A stretch of DNA of 38,873 bases from Akkermansia muciniphila. GTDB lineage: Bacteria; Verrucomicrobiota; Verrucomicrobiia; Verrucomicrobiales; V1-33. The DNA is taken from contig CALQSQ010000055.1 of the NCBI GenBank assembly GCA_943333275.1, positions 1 to 38,873 on the forward strand. The letters are read 5' to 3'. The position numbers and the translations under genes were made by a program. The notes below the pieces were generated by a model. It saw nothing but the letters and a program-made list of their open reading frames with translations. It was not told where the DNA came from and did no database searches. Below are positions 9,601-18,006 of the stretch, piece after piece (position 1 is the stretch's first letter; each line of letters starts with the position of its first letter).

Positions 9601-12600
9601 CGAGGATACCGACTTGGCCTTCGCCTTCTGGTCCTTGCAGACCGGGCATCGAAGCGGTTTCGGCAAAGCCAACTTCCTTGAGGGCAGCTTCCCACTGGGC
9701 GCGTTGCATCAGTGGTTGTTCAGGTCGCAAATCGCGGTCGGTGAGGTGCCACCAGCCTTGGGTTAGACCGAAGACCGCTTCGGTCCAGAGCTGAGGGGAA
9801 GCGACATCCATGAAGAACAACGTGCCGCCCGGAGCGAGCAGATCGTGCAGCATTTTAAGCGTCACACGGACATCGGCCACGGCGTGCAGCACGTTGGTGC
9901 CAACGATGAAATCATAAGTGCCAGGCTCGAAATCCTGATCGGAGGCGGGCTTTTCCAGATCGAGCACTTTGTATTCCACCTCAGGGAAGGCCGCGAGTTT
10001 CTGGTTCGCGGCGGAGAAGAAGCCCGCGGAAACGTCAGTGAATGTGTAGGTGTGCAGTCCGCGATCCAGCAGCGGCAGCAATTGCGCCGCAAGACCGGCC
10101 GTGCCTGCGCCGACTTCGAGAATCCGCAAACCACGGCCCTCCGGCAGGTTGCGGGCGGCTTCTTGCACGCCTTTGCCGATGCTAACCATCCAGTGGCTGG
10201 AGAACAGGCCGTCCCCATAGAAATGATCCAGCAGGTCGGTGTTCGATCCACCGAAGAGAATTTGCACCGCGTCTTTTTCTCCGCGCAGAATCGCCCCAAG
10301 TTCACCGCAAGTCGCCGTGCAGAGCAGGCCTTCTGGCAGGTGACCGGGATGGTCCGTGAGGAAGGCGCGGAGTTTTTTCGGAGCCAAATCTGCGGTAACA
10401 ATGAACTCTGCCGTTGGGGTGTAAGTCCCGTCCTTGGCGGTGAGTAAACCGCGTTTGGCGAGCTTGTCCATCAAGCGCCCAAAGACGGTGCTCATCAGCG
10501 GAGTAACGGTTAGTGAGTCGGCAGAAAATGCCGTTTTCACACCCATTTCCCGCAGGCCCGCAGCGATTTGGGCAGCAGCCAGGTCGTCCTCGGCAGCCAT
10601 CACTCCCTGCAGTTCGGTCACTCCACGGAGCGCGACAACTTCGTCCAACGCCTTCGTCGCAACTTCCTTGAGTTGGCTTAGCGGCACGGGGGTTAGCGTG
10701 GCCGGAGCCACGGTCGGGGCGGTGCGTTCCCAATCCACATTATAAACCAAATCGCGACCACCACCGGAGGCCCCGGGACGGCGGGCTGCGCTCATACTGA
10801 TGGCGCGGAATCCGTCCACCAGCACGCACGGATGCCCGGCTTCATCATAGAGGCCGATGCGGCCTTCGATCAATTCCTCGTTAAAATGCAGCACCCTGGC
10901 GCGCACCTGCACGGAAGCGCCGGGCGAGCGAAGGAACAAAATCCGCGCAAACCGCACCGGCAATTTCATCTTCGCCTTCCGGTCTTCCACCGTTTTGGCA
11001 CCTGCGGAAAAGACTTGCAGCGCCCCGTCCAGCAGGACTGGATGCAAGGCATATTCTGGAGCCCGGCCAGCGACATTTTCCGACAAGGAAACGCGACCAG
11101 CGGATTGTCCGGCCCCCGCCGCTAACTCACGGATGGGCTTGAACTCATCACCATAGCGCAGGCCCAGATCACTCATGTGGCCGTAGAAAGCGCCCACGCC
11201 TTCCGATTCCAATTCAGCTCCGGGGGCTGCTAAAACAGAATTTCCAAAGGAGGATTCCGTCCGCTCACTGCGCAGCGAGCCGACGACGTGCACCGACCAG
11301 GAGGCCGCTTGATCAAACTTGCTCTGAATCGTGAACGTGCGTTCGGCGGGCTCGTAAGTGAGTTCCAAGACCACGGCGGAGGCAGGTTCCGGGAGAAGGA
11401 GCGGGCGGCGGATTTCGAAATCTTCGATCGCAAACGGACGACCTTCAAACAATTGCACGCCGGCTTCCAACACCATTTCCACAAAGCCTGCGCCGGGGAA
11501 AATGATATGGGAATCAACCTTGTGATCCTTCAGATAGGCCATGTGCCGCCCATCGAGACGCGTCGTCCAAGTCGGCGTAGCGCGGGACAGACGGATGTCC
11601 AGAAGACCTTTGCCACCGGCGGAAATCCGGCCTTCACGCAGTTCACTGGACTCATGCCACCAGCGACTCTTGTCCCAGGCATAGGAAGGGAGCGAAAGCA
11701 GATTGCGCGCAGGCGTCATGGCGGAAAAGTCCAGCACCACTCCGCCGCGATGGAGATCCAGCGCGGCTTCCAGGAAGGACTCATGCTCGCGCTCCCGACG
11801 GGCGGAGGCGGTTACTTGCGCCTTGAGGTTGCGGGCCGTGAGACACTCCTGAATCGACATCGAGAGAGCCGGGTGGGAAGTGATTTCCAACCACACATCG
11901 ACGCCAAAGTCGGCCAGGGCATTGACTGCGGGCACAAATTGGACCGCTTGACGAATGCCACGGCCCCAGTGGGCGGCGGTGCAATCTTTACCGGCACACC
12001 GCTGGCCGGTGACCGTGCTGAAAAAGGGCACGGTTTCCTGCTGCGGCACTAACTGAGCCAATTCCTTGGTCAGATTATCCGCCGCAGGCTGCATCATGGC
12101 ATGGTGGAACGGATGATCCACCCGGACAAAACGGGCGAAAATATTCTGCGGTTCCAACTCGGCCCGGATTGCTTCCAGCGAGGCGCGCATGCCAGAAAGG
12201 GTCAGCGAGCGAGGTCCATTGAAGGCCGCAATACTGACGGTGCGATCATGCCGCGCAATCAAGGCCAGGGCCTCTTCCTCGGACAGGCTCACTGCCAACA
12301 TCGTGCCATCGCCCCGGGCACATTCATGCATCAAGCGGGCTCGCAATACGATCACCCGGGCACCTTCTTCAAGACTGAGGATGCCGGCGACACACGCGGC
12401 GGCAATTTCGCCAACGCTATGGCCCACGATGGCCGACGGAGCCACGCCGATGGATTTCCACAACTCTGCCAGCGCCACTTGCATCGCAAAAATGGCGGGC
12501 TGGGCGATCTCTGTTTGTTGTAATTTCGAGTCTGCTTCGGCCCGATTCAGTTCTTCCAGCAGGGAAAATCTGGCATAGGGAGCCATTGCCTTGGCGCAGG

Positions 12601-14317
12601 CCTCCATGACCCTGCGGAAGACCGGTTCGTTGCGCATGAGTTCACGACCCATCCCCCACCACTGTGGCCCCTGGCCACTCATGATGAAGCCGACGCGGGC
12701 GGGGTTCTCAGGACGCGGGGTGAACGATGTCCGCGCCTTGTTTCCGGAGGTGCCATTGGCAAAGTCCGCCAACTCCTGAATCAACTCGTCCGGAGTACCC
12801 GCGACCAACGTGAGGCGATATGCATGGTGATTACGCCGCGCGCCCAGGGAGTATGTCAAGTCGGGCAGAAGTGGCGAGGTTCCATTGCCCTTTTCATGCG
12901 CGGCAATCCAATTTCCCAAGCGTGATGCCGTGCCTTTGAGCGCTTCTTCGGAACGGGCTGAAATCACAATCGGCCAGGCACGATCCAAGGGCAGCGAACC
13001 CGGTGTCTTCGCAATCCGCGCTGGCGGCTCCGTGAGGATGACGTGGGCATTGGCACCGCCAAAGCCGAAAGAATTCACCCCAACAATTCGAGGGCCGGCG
13101 GACTTTGGAAACGGTTCCAACTGCGTGGGCACCCGCAGCTTCAACGCCGTCATGTCCATATGCGGGTTGGGTGATTTGAAGTGCAGGCTTGGGGGAATCT
13201 GGCCATGCTTCACCACCAACATGCCTTTGATCAAGCCGACGATACCGGCCGCCGTTTCCAAGTGCCCCATGTTGGTCTTCACGGATCCAATTGGCAACGG
13301 GTCGTTCGCTGGTCGGTCCACACAGAGTGCTTCGGCGAGCGCTGTGGCCTCAATGGGATCCCCCACCGCCGTCCCCGTGCCGTGGGCTTCCACAAATCCC
13401 ACGGCCGTGGGATGAATCCCCGCATCCAAACAAGCATTGCGCACCAGTTGCGCCTGGGCCTCCGTGCTGGGCAGCGAAATGCCGTTGGTGTGGCCATCCT
13501 GATTTAAGGACGAACCCAGAATCACTCCGTAAATGGGGTCTCCATCCGCCTGGGCCTGTGCCAGCGGTTTGAGTAGCACAACTCCGGCTCCCTCCCCGCG
13601 CACGAACCCATTGGCCGCAGCATCAAAGGCTTTGCAATTTCCATCCGGCGATAACATCCCGGCTTGGGAAAATCCGATGAATCCGTCCGGGGTAATCATC
13701 ACGGTGACCCCACCCGCCATCGCCATCTTACAGCGACCTGAGCGCAGTTGTTCCACGGCGATATGCACTGCGGTGAGCGCGGAAGAACAGGCGGTGTCCA
13801 TCGCCAGACTTGGACCTCGCAAATTGAAACAGTAGGAAATACGATTGGCGGCAATACTGTGGGCGCTGCCGGTTGGTGAATGGGCACTGATGCCACAACG
13901 ATCCGTCCCGCCTCCCTGAATCGCCTGATAATCATTGTGCGAGACACCCATGAAGACTCCAATGTCGGTCCCATTTTCCAAATCCAGAACGATCCCTGCG
14001 CTTTCAATCGCCTCCCAGGCCGTTTCCAACAGGAGTCGTTGCTGCGGATCGATGTAGGGGGCCTCTCGCGGAGAAATCCCAAAGAACTGTGGATCGAATT
14101 GGTCGATGCCCTCGATAAACCCACCGCGCTTGGCTATCGTTTTCCCAGCCAGTCCTGGCTCGGCGTCATAGAATCGATCGACGTTCCAGCGGTCCGCCGG
14201 CGTTTCCGTGACGACGTCACGGCCTTCGGCCAGCAGTTTCCAGAACGATTCTGCGTCATTGACTCCGCCGGGAAAGCGGCAGCCGATTCCGATAATTGCG
14301 ATTTTTTGATTTTCCAT
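6671..14317 (-). CDS. Highly reducing type I polyketide synthase, KS-AT-DH-cMT-ER-KR-ACP
   Basis: A 2548-residue single-module synthase. Ketosynthase (about 1-430): Cys177 in DTACSS, His312 in EAHGTGT, His352 in NMGHLE. Acyltransferase (about 540-850): Ser634 in GHSVGE, and HPFH at 735-738, which resembles the HAFH of malonyl-specific domains. Dehydratase (about 905-1180): His932 in DHKVDSHIIFP and Asp1097 in HPVLLDGALQ. C-methyltransferase (about 1340-1560): SAM motif EVGAGT at 1401-1406. Enoylreductase (about 1810-2125): HAGAGGVG at 1945-1952. Ketoreductase (about 2140-2330): TGGLGGFG at 2150-2157 and Tyr2293 in GNYSAAN. Carrier domain (about 2425-2500): Ser2457 in GLDSLMG. All catalytic residues look intact. 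The single module suggests iterative use, giving a saturated, alpha-methyl-branched chain from malonyl-CoA and SAM. No thioesterase follows; the last 45 residues form an acidic tail. A phosphopantetheinyl transferase must act in trans. Confidence 0.95.
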   Translation of the reverse strand: MENQKIAIIGIGCRFPGGVNDAESFWKLLAEGRDVVTETPADRWNVDRFYDAEPGLAGKTIAKRGGFIEGIDQFDPQFFGISPREAPYIDPQQRLLLETAWEAIESAGIVLDLENGTDIGVFMGVSHNDYQAIQGGGTDRCGISAHSPTGSAHSIAANRISYCFNLRGPSLAMDTACSSALTAVHIAVEQLRSGRCKMAMAGGVTVMITPDGFIGFSQAGMLSPDGNCKAFDAAANGFVRGEGAGVVLLKPLAQAQADGDPIYGVILGSSLNQDGHTNGISLPSTEAQAQLVRNACLDAGIHPTAVGFVEAHGTGTAVGDPIEATALAEALCVDRPANDPLPIGSVKTNMGHLETAAGIVGLIKGMLVVKHGQIPPSLHFKSPNPHMDMTALKLRVPTQLEPFPKSAGPRIVGVNSFGFGGANAHVILTEPPARIAKTPGSLPLDRAWPIVISARSEEALKGTASRLGNWIAAHEKGNGTSPLLPDLTYSLGARRNHHAYRLTLVAGTPDELIQELADFANGTSGNKARTSFTPRPENPARVGFIMSGQGPQWWGMGRELMRNEPVFRRVMEACAKAMAPYARFSLLEELNRAEADSKLQQTEIAQPAIFAMQVALAELWKSIGVAPSAIVGHSVGEIAAACVAGILSLEEGARVIVLRARLMHECARGDGTMLAVSLSEEEALALIARHDRTVSIAAFNGPRSLTLSGMRASLEAIRAELEPQNIFARFVRVDHPFHHAMMQPAADNLTKELAQLVPQQETVPFFSTVTGQRCAGKDCTAAHWGRGIRQAVQFVPAVNALADFGVDVWLEITSHPALSMSIQECLTARNLKAQVTASARREREHESFLEAALDLHRGGVVLDFSAMTPARNLLSLPSYAWDKSRWWHESSELREGRISAGGKGLLDIRLSRATPTWTTRLDGRHMAYLKDHKVDSHIIFPGAGFVEMVLEAGVQLFEGRPFAIEDFEIRRPLLLPEPASAVVLELTYEPAERTFTIQSKFDQAASWSVHVVGSLRSERTESSFGNSVLAAPGAELESEGVGAFYGHMSDLGLRYGDEFKPIRELAAGAGQSAGRVSLSENVAGRAPEYALHPVLLDGALQVFSAGAKTVEDRKAKMKLPVRFARILFLRSPGASVQVRARVLHFNEELIEGRIGLYDEAGHPCVLVDGFRAISMSAARRPGASGGGRDLVYNVDWERTAPTVAPATLTPVPLSQLKEVATKALDEVVALRGVTELQGVMAAEDDLAAAQIAAGLREMGVKTAFSADSLTVTPLMSTVFGRLMDKLAKRGLLTAKDGTYTPTAEFIVTADLAPKKLRAFLTDHPGHLPEGLLCTATCGELGAILRGEKDAVQILFGGSNTDLLDHFYGDGLFSSHWMVSIGKGVQEAARNLPEGRGLRILEVGAGTAGLAAQLLPLLDRGLHTYTFTDVSAGFFSAANQKLAAFPEVEYKVLDLEKPASDQDFEPGTYDFIVGTNVLHAVADVRVTLKMLHDLLAPGGTLFFMDVASPQLWTEAVFGLTQGWWHLTDRDLRPEQPLMQRAQWEAALKEVGFAETASMPGLQGPEGEGQVGILGRKAGQAAVAAVAMEAPLETSWVIFADEAGLGNEVAAQVTAAGSRCRVVLRGDKFAAKDKDSFTIRDQAPEDWKQLFTALLAEAPPERFVYLWSLDEKTGTGDNDALMGIDSLLHLTHALEETMAVAKIRIDLVTRGAQPAGLHMGATTVAQAPSIGIFRVILAEHPNFACRGIDLPTEVSPADRGLLWSELIHVDTEREVALRGEARYVQRISRGLPHREQALDASVPLRLESRERGLLDSLRFTPFTLPVCAPGEVLIKVKAAGMNFRDVLKALALYPAETADARIFGDEVAGEVVAVGAGVTHLAVGDQAFGLAVFGLATHSLARAADMRKMPKNLSYEEAATLPVVFMTAWYALHNIARMKAGETILVHAGAGGVGMAAIQIAHHLGADVIASAGSPTKRALLKTLGVKHVIDSRRGDFAESVMELTNGRGVDVVLNALAAEAIPMGLSCLAQSGRFLEIGKRDIYMNSRIPLWGLRQNSSFHVIAMDAIFAGDEEQTRELLAEIAVLVEKRSLTPLPFRSFPASRIDAAFRLMAGGKHTGKVVVGFADSFIVRKGEPPLPPFEIKADGAYLITGGLGGFGRVLAEWLVAAGARHLVLSSRSGASTPEGVAFVASLEARGIETKVLKADIGSPKDVKALISELRAAKTPLKGIFHLAMVIDDAPLSALTAERLRTVMAPKAHGAWLLHENTQDMQLDAFVMFSSVSSIFGNPAQGNYSAANAFLDSLAYHRRALGQPALAINWGVLGGEGYVARNERVAEFLARQGTGALTPAEVTSLMESFLTAHATQVAAIRVDWAKWRQSFRGMQDNPLVERIFAAGVETQEAGGGGNDWRAKIAAASAEERTGVIGEAVRDVVGSVLRVKPDSLREDQPLTDLGLDSLMGVEIETMLESSIGVALPPTTLMRARTIGQIAVLVAEHLGSGTEGAKPAVAEIVAEPTTVAEVDVDALTDEDIDRLLGALPELEESNEAQ

Positions 14318-14361
14318 ACTAAATGCTAAATGAAACTCCTCGTCAGAAGGGAGGGGCGCTG

Positions 14362-14389
14362 ATTATGATCCTTATTTCTCATGATGCAA
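14362..14389 (-). promoter_or_regulatory. Candidate promoter for the minus-strand lipid operon
   Basis: Read on the minus strand, TTGCAT and CATAAT are separated by 16 nt. The -10-like box matches the sigma-70 consensus at 5 of 6 positions; the -35-like box is weak (3 of 6). It would start transcription near 14355, giving a leader of about 38 nt before ATG 14317. A purine-rich GAGGAG (minus strand, 14336-14341) lies too far from the ATG (about 18 nt) to be a normal Shine-Dalgarno site. This is a motif match only. Confidence 0.3.
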
Positions 14390-14433
14390 CACGTTGTTCA
14401 CGGCAGCATTCTTCGAAAGGCTCGACGAGGGAC

Positions 14434-14462
14434 TTGACTAAGCTACTGTCAACGACTGAAAT
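14434..14462 (+). promoter_or_regulatory. Candidate promoter for the plus-strand lipase-like gene
   Basis: TTGACT and TGAAAT are spaced by 17 nt within the 258-bp divergent region. The -35-like box matches at 5 of 6 positions and the -10-like box at 4 of 6. Transcription would start near 14470, leaving a leader of about 105 nt before ATG 14576. This is a motif match only; an alternative extended -10 (TGC-TACAAT, ending at 14564) is closer to the start codon. Confidence 0.25.
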
Positions 14463-14575
14463 GTGGGAAGCACGAAGGTCGACTGGAAAATGGTTATCCC
14501 ATCGGAACGTCACCCCCCAGAATCACCGACCTAATCACGGCGGATTCTGTCTCAGTGCTACAATCACTAGCAATT

Positions 14576-16255
14576 ATGAAATCACCCAAAATCTTGCATA
14601 AAATCCGCCATACTGTCCTGCTTGGGATTACTTTGGCCGCCACCAGTTGTTCCAACTATTCCAAGGTCAGTGAGAGGCGCTTGAGTTACCGTTCGTCCTC
14701 AGCAGCCGGCCAAGCGATCACCCAGGCGCTGAATCATCCGAGCAAGGAGCCACGGGAAAACATCGGCCACTATTTGGATGCCGTTGCCGCCGCCAACGGG
14801 GTGCTGAGTAAAAACCCAACCGACCCCCAAGCCAGGGCGGACTATAATTTTGCCGTCGCCCGCATTTTTGAGACCTTCAGCACTGCTGGTTTGGAGCCAT
14901 GGAAGGCCCCGCTGTCCTGCCCCGGGGCTGGGCAGACGTGGACCTTCTCCTTGAAGACGGATGGAAACCCGGCTCACAATCCGTCAAACTTCAAGATCCG
15001 ACCAGTAGATCGGTATCAGTTCAAAGGAAGATTGGTGGTTAACGACTGCGCGAAGGATGGACTTGGGGCGCCAATCGTAGTCGATACCAAGGACTATGAT
15101 CTGACCAAGCAAGACAAATTTGCGATGGGAAAACATGCTTACTACGGCATGACAGGTCTGGTGGAGATCAAAGGGAGCAACTGCGTCGCCAGCGTGGCGG
15201 ATCCCCTCTCCTCTGAGACGGTCACGGTGGCAGGTAAAACCTATCCTTTGGCCGCAAATTTCACCGCCCCCATCGCTTTGGCCTTGGCGGAACTCCAGCC
15301 AAGGAAGAAGGAACTCGGCGGGTTGTTCAAGCCTGAAGAGTTTGCCACCGGAGCACGCCTCGCCCGCCTGCAACCGTATGACCCTAAGAAAATTCCGCTT
15401 CTGTGCATTCACGGATTGGGTGATTCCCAGGCCACTTGGGCGCCCATGATCGAAAGCCTCCGGGCTGACCCGGTAATTCGGCAGAATTACCAAGTCTGGT
15501 TCTTCAGTTACGCCTCTGGCAATCCATATCCGGCCAGTGCCTCCATGCTGCGCCAGCAGTTGGATGCCATTCATGCCCGCTACCCGGATCACAAGAAGAT
15601 GGTCGTGTTGGGTCACAGCATGGGCGGTATGATCAGCCGGGTTTTAATGACTGACAGCGGCATGACTCTGTGGAATGCCACCTATGATAAACCACCGGGT
15701 GAAATGGGCTTCGCGCCTGAGACTCGCAAGGTTATGACCGATGCGCTGATCTTCCAACATCGTCCTGAGATCAGCCGCGTGATTTTCCTCTCCCCCTCGC
15801 ACCGTGGTGCCAACATGGCGACCAACTTCATGGGTAAGCTGGGATCCAAGCTGATTGGCGGGCCCATCGACTTAATCAAGGGGGACACCAGTGCCCTGGC
15901 AAAGATCAAACCCGCCTCAACGGGAGCTCAGTTAAAGAAAATGCCCAACAGCATTGACTTCCTTAACCCGGAGAATCGCTTCGTCAAAAATCTCGATAAA
16001 CTGCCGCTCGCCAAGGGAATTCCCTATCACTCCATTTTGGGAGACCGCGGCAAGGGCGGGAACCTTAGCCGCACCGAACCCATTAGCAGTGACGGCATCG
16101 TCCCCTACTGGAGCAGCCATCTCGATGGAGCGCAGAGTGAAATCATCATCCCCAGCGGCCACTGGACCAATCAGCATCCTTTAGGCATCGCAGAGGTGAG
16201 ACGGATTCTCTATCTGCACCTGGGAAAGAAAGCCGCACCGGCCGCCCGGCCGTAA
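14576..16255 (+). CDS. Lipase-like alpha/beta hydrolase, predicted lipoprotein
   Basis: The protein is 559 residues from ATG 14576. This start places a basic N terminus (MKSPKILHKIRH) before a hydrophobic stretch ending in ATSC, a weak lipobox with Cys at about residue 25. The hydrolase core begins near residue 265 with LLCIHGLGDSQATW (oxyanion-hole HG). The nucleophile elbow is GHSMGG with Ser348. The acid is probably Asp506 (SDGIVPYW) and the base His529 (PSGHWTNQHP). The N-terminal 250 residues contain a beta-rich domain that I do not recognise. This layout resembles bacterial esterase/lipase or PGAP1-like hydrolases acting on lipids or esters at the membrane surface. It is divergently transcribed from the polyketide synthase, so shared regulation is possible but unproven. 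Confidence 0.8.
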   Translation: MKSPKILHKIRHTVLLGITLAATSCSNYSKVSERRLSYRSSSAAGQAITQALNHPSKEPRENIGHYLDAVAAANGVLSKNPTDPQARADYNFAVARIFETFSTAGLEPWKAPLSCPGAGQTWTFSLKTDGNPAHNPSNFKIRPVDRYQFKGRLVVNDCAKDGLGAPIVVDTKDYDLTKQDKFAMGKHAYYGMTGLVEIKGSNCVASVADPLSSETVTVAGKTYPLAANFTAPIALALAELQPRKKELGGLFKPEEFATGARLARLQPYDPKKIPLLCIHGLGDSQATWAPMIESLRADPVIRQNYQVWFFSYASGNPYPASASMLRQQLDAIHARYPDHKKMVVLGHSMGGMISRVLMTDSGMTLWNATYDKPPGEMGFAPETRKVMTDALIFQHRPEISRVIFLSPSHRGANMATNFMGKLGSKLIGGPIDLIKGDTSALAKIKPASTGAQLKKMPNSIDFLNPENRFVKNLDKLPLAKGIPYHSILGDRGKGGNLSRTEPISSDGIVPYWSSHLDGAQSEIIIPSGHWTNQHPLGIAEVRRILYLHLGKKAAPAARP

Positions 16256-16303
16256 TGAGCGGCTACCAGTAAGCGTCACTTCCAAAAACCACGCACTTCT
16301 CCC

Positions 16304-17350
16304 ATGATTACTTTTTTGGGTTCGGCCAAGCCATCCCGGCTCCGTCGTATCAGCGCGTCCGTGCTTTTCTCCGGACTCTGGGTCCTCGTTGGTATTGCGG
16401 TGCTGTGGGCCTTTGGGGCTCTGCTATTTGATTTCCCCGTGGTCAAAACCCTCGTCGCGTGGGGCTTTTTGATTGGCGTTGTGGCGCTAATCTTCAGAGT
16501 GCGCGGTGGCTGGAGGAAACTGGCAGCGGCGTTTGGAGCCTTCGTGTTGGTGCTCATCTGGTGGCTCACCCAGGCACCGCGCAACGATCGGCCATGGCAA
16601 CCTGATGTGGCAGAGTTGCCGTGGGCTGAAATCAACGGGGATGAAATCATTCTGCATAACATTCGGAACTGCGACTACCGCACGGAGACAGATTACACCC
16701 CGCATTGGGAAACGCGCACCGTTCGCCTTTCGCAACTGACAGGCGTGGATTTGTTCGTCAACTATTGGGGCTCACCTTGGATGGCTCATCCGATTGCCAG
16801 TTTTCAATTCACTGAGGGTCCTCCCGTATGTTTCTCCATTGAAACGCGCAAAGAAGTGGGAGAGTCCTATTCTGCGATTGGCGGACTTTACCGGCAGTAT
16901 GAGTTGACCTACATCATGGCGGACGAGCGGGATGTCATTCGTTTGCGGACGAATTACCGCAAAGGCGAGGACTCCTATCTTTATCGCACGACCATCAAGC
17001 TGGAACGAGCCCGCGAGCGCTTTCTGGAATACATCACCACCATCAATGATCTGAAGGATCATCCGCGGTGGTATAATGCCCTCACCACCAACTGCACCAC
17101 CGCCATCCGTTCGCAGCATCCTGCCAGTGAACGCATTCCCTGGGACTGGCGCATGCTCGCCAACGGCAAGGGCGACGAGATGCTTTTCGAGCGCCATAGC
17201 TTCGTCACGGATGGCCTGTCCTTCGCGGAGCTGCGGCCCAAAGCGTTGACCAACTCAGCTGCGCAGGCGGCTGATGCTTCCGCTGATTTTTCCAGGCTCA
17301 TCCGGGAAAACCGCCCTGGGTTTAGCCACCCAGCAAACCCAACCAAATAA
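16304..17350 (+). CDS. DUF4105 (Lnb N-terminal-like) membrane protein
   Basis: A 348-residue protein with three N-terminal membrane helices (about 17-42, 46-65, 70-89) followed by an exported domain. The domain has the hallmarks of DUF4105: LHNIRNCDYRTETDY with HW shortly after (about 117-135), WMAHPIASFQF with His162, and WYNALTTNCTTAIR with Cys264. The same domain forms the N-terminal part of Lnb, a Gram-positive lipoprotein intramolecular transacylase, where a Cys/His pair is thought to act in catalysis; both residues have counterparts here. Acyl transfer or hydrolysis on lipoproteins or phospholipids at the outer face of the inner membrane is therefore plausible but not shown. It follows the lipase-like gene by 48 nt and precedes a small membrane protein by 14 nt, so the three probably form one transcript. 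Confidence 0.75.
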   Translation: MITFLGSAKPSRLRRISASVLFSGLWVLVGIAVLWAFGALLFDFPVVKTLVAWGFLIGVVALIFRVRGGWRKLAAAFGAFVLVLIWWLTQAPRNDRPWQPDVAELPWAEINGDEIILHNIRNCDYRTETDYTPHWETRTVRLSQLTGVDLFVNYWGSPWMAHPIASFQFTEGPPVCFSIETRKEVGESYSAIGGLYRQYELTYIMADERDVIRLRTNYRKGEDSYLYRTTIKLERARERFLEYITTINDLKDHPRWYNALTTNCTTAIRSQHPASERIPWDWRMLANGKGDEMLFERHSFVTDGLSFAELRPKALTNSAAQAADASADFSRLIRENRPGFSHPANPTK

Positions 17351-17364
17351 CCTCCATACCGAAA

Positions 17365-18006
17365 ATGGACGACGAAACGCCCATCCGCCCTGATCCGAAA
17401 AAGCGCTGGTTCGAGCCAGTCACCGCCATCCTGATGGCTGTCTCCTCGCTCTCGACCGCGTGGTGCTCCTATCAAAGCTCCCGCTGGAGCGGACAGAGCA
17501 GCGCGCTCGAGACCAGCGCAGACAAACTTGAGCGCCAGGCCGGCAACCTGTTTCTCGAAGCGCAGCAGATTGAGTCAGTGCAAGTGAAGGCGTTTTTCGA
17601 GGTGGTTGATGCTCGGTTGGGAGGGAATGACAAAGCTGCAAAGTTCTACGCAGACCGCTTCGGGGCAGAGCTCAAGCCGGCTTATGAGAAATGGATCGCG
17701 CTGAACCCATTTGAGAATCCAGCCGCACCGCCCCATCCTTTTGTCCCCGCCCTCTATACACCACGTTTCCAAAAAGAAATCAGCGAAGCCCGCGCCCAGG
17801 CCGCGCTGGATGATGCTCAATCAAACGTCACTGGCAACTATGCGAGCGGTTATCTGAGCATCACCGTCATCCTCGCCTCAGTGCTTTTCTTTGCAGGCAC
17901 CATGGGGAAATTTGATCAACGTCACGTGCGCTGGGGTTCGTTGGTCTTCGCGCTCGTGCTGTTCGCCTATGCGATCGTGCGGATGATCATGCTACCCGTT
18001 GCCTGA
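17365..18006 (+). CDS. Conserved-looking membrane protein of unknown function (DUF4337-like layout)
   Basis: A 213-residue protein with a membrane helix near residues 17-35 (after a basic PDPKKRW), a central soluble and largely helical stretch (about 45-155), and two C-terminal helices (about 160-180 and 188-208). The motif WCSYQSSRWSGQSS directly after the first helix and the three-helix layout resemble DUF4337-type proteins of unknown function, but I am not certain of the family. It begins 14 nt after the DUF4105 gene, in the same direction, which suggests co-expression. No catalytic motif is evident. ATG 17365 is the first start and has no Shine-Dalgarno site. Confidence 0.65.
   Translation: MDDETPIRPDPKKRWFEPVTAILMAVSSLSTAWCSYQSSRWSGQSSALETSADKLERQAGNLFLEAQQIESVQVKAFFEVVDARLGGNDKAAKFYADRFGAELKPAYEKWIALNPFENPAAPPHPFVPALYTPRFQKEISEARAQAALDDAQSNVTGNYASGYLSITVILASVLFFAGTMGKFDQRHVRWGSLVFALVLFAYAIVRMIMLPVA

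Noticed and set aside
7505..9766. A 753-residue open frame on the plus strand inside the polyketide synthase gene
   Set aside because: It is antisense to intact AT-to-KR coding sequence, has no recognisable domain, and is His/Arg/Gly-rich as expected from the complement of G+C-rich codons.
14323..14601. A 92-residue plus-strand frame between the divergent units
   Set aside because: No domain, signal peptide or start context; it overlaps the lipase-like gene start and the expected promoter region.
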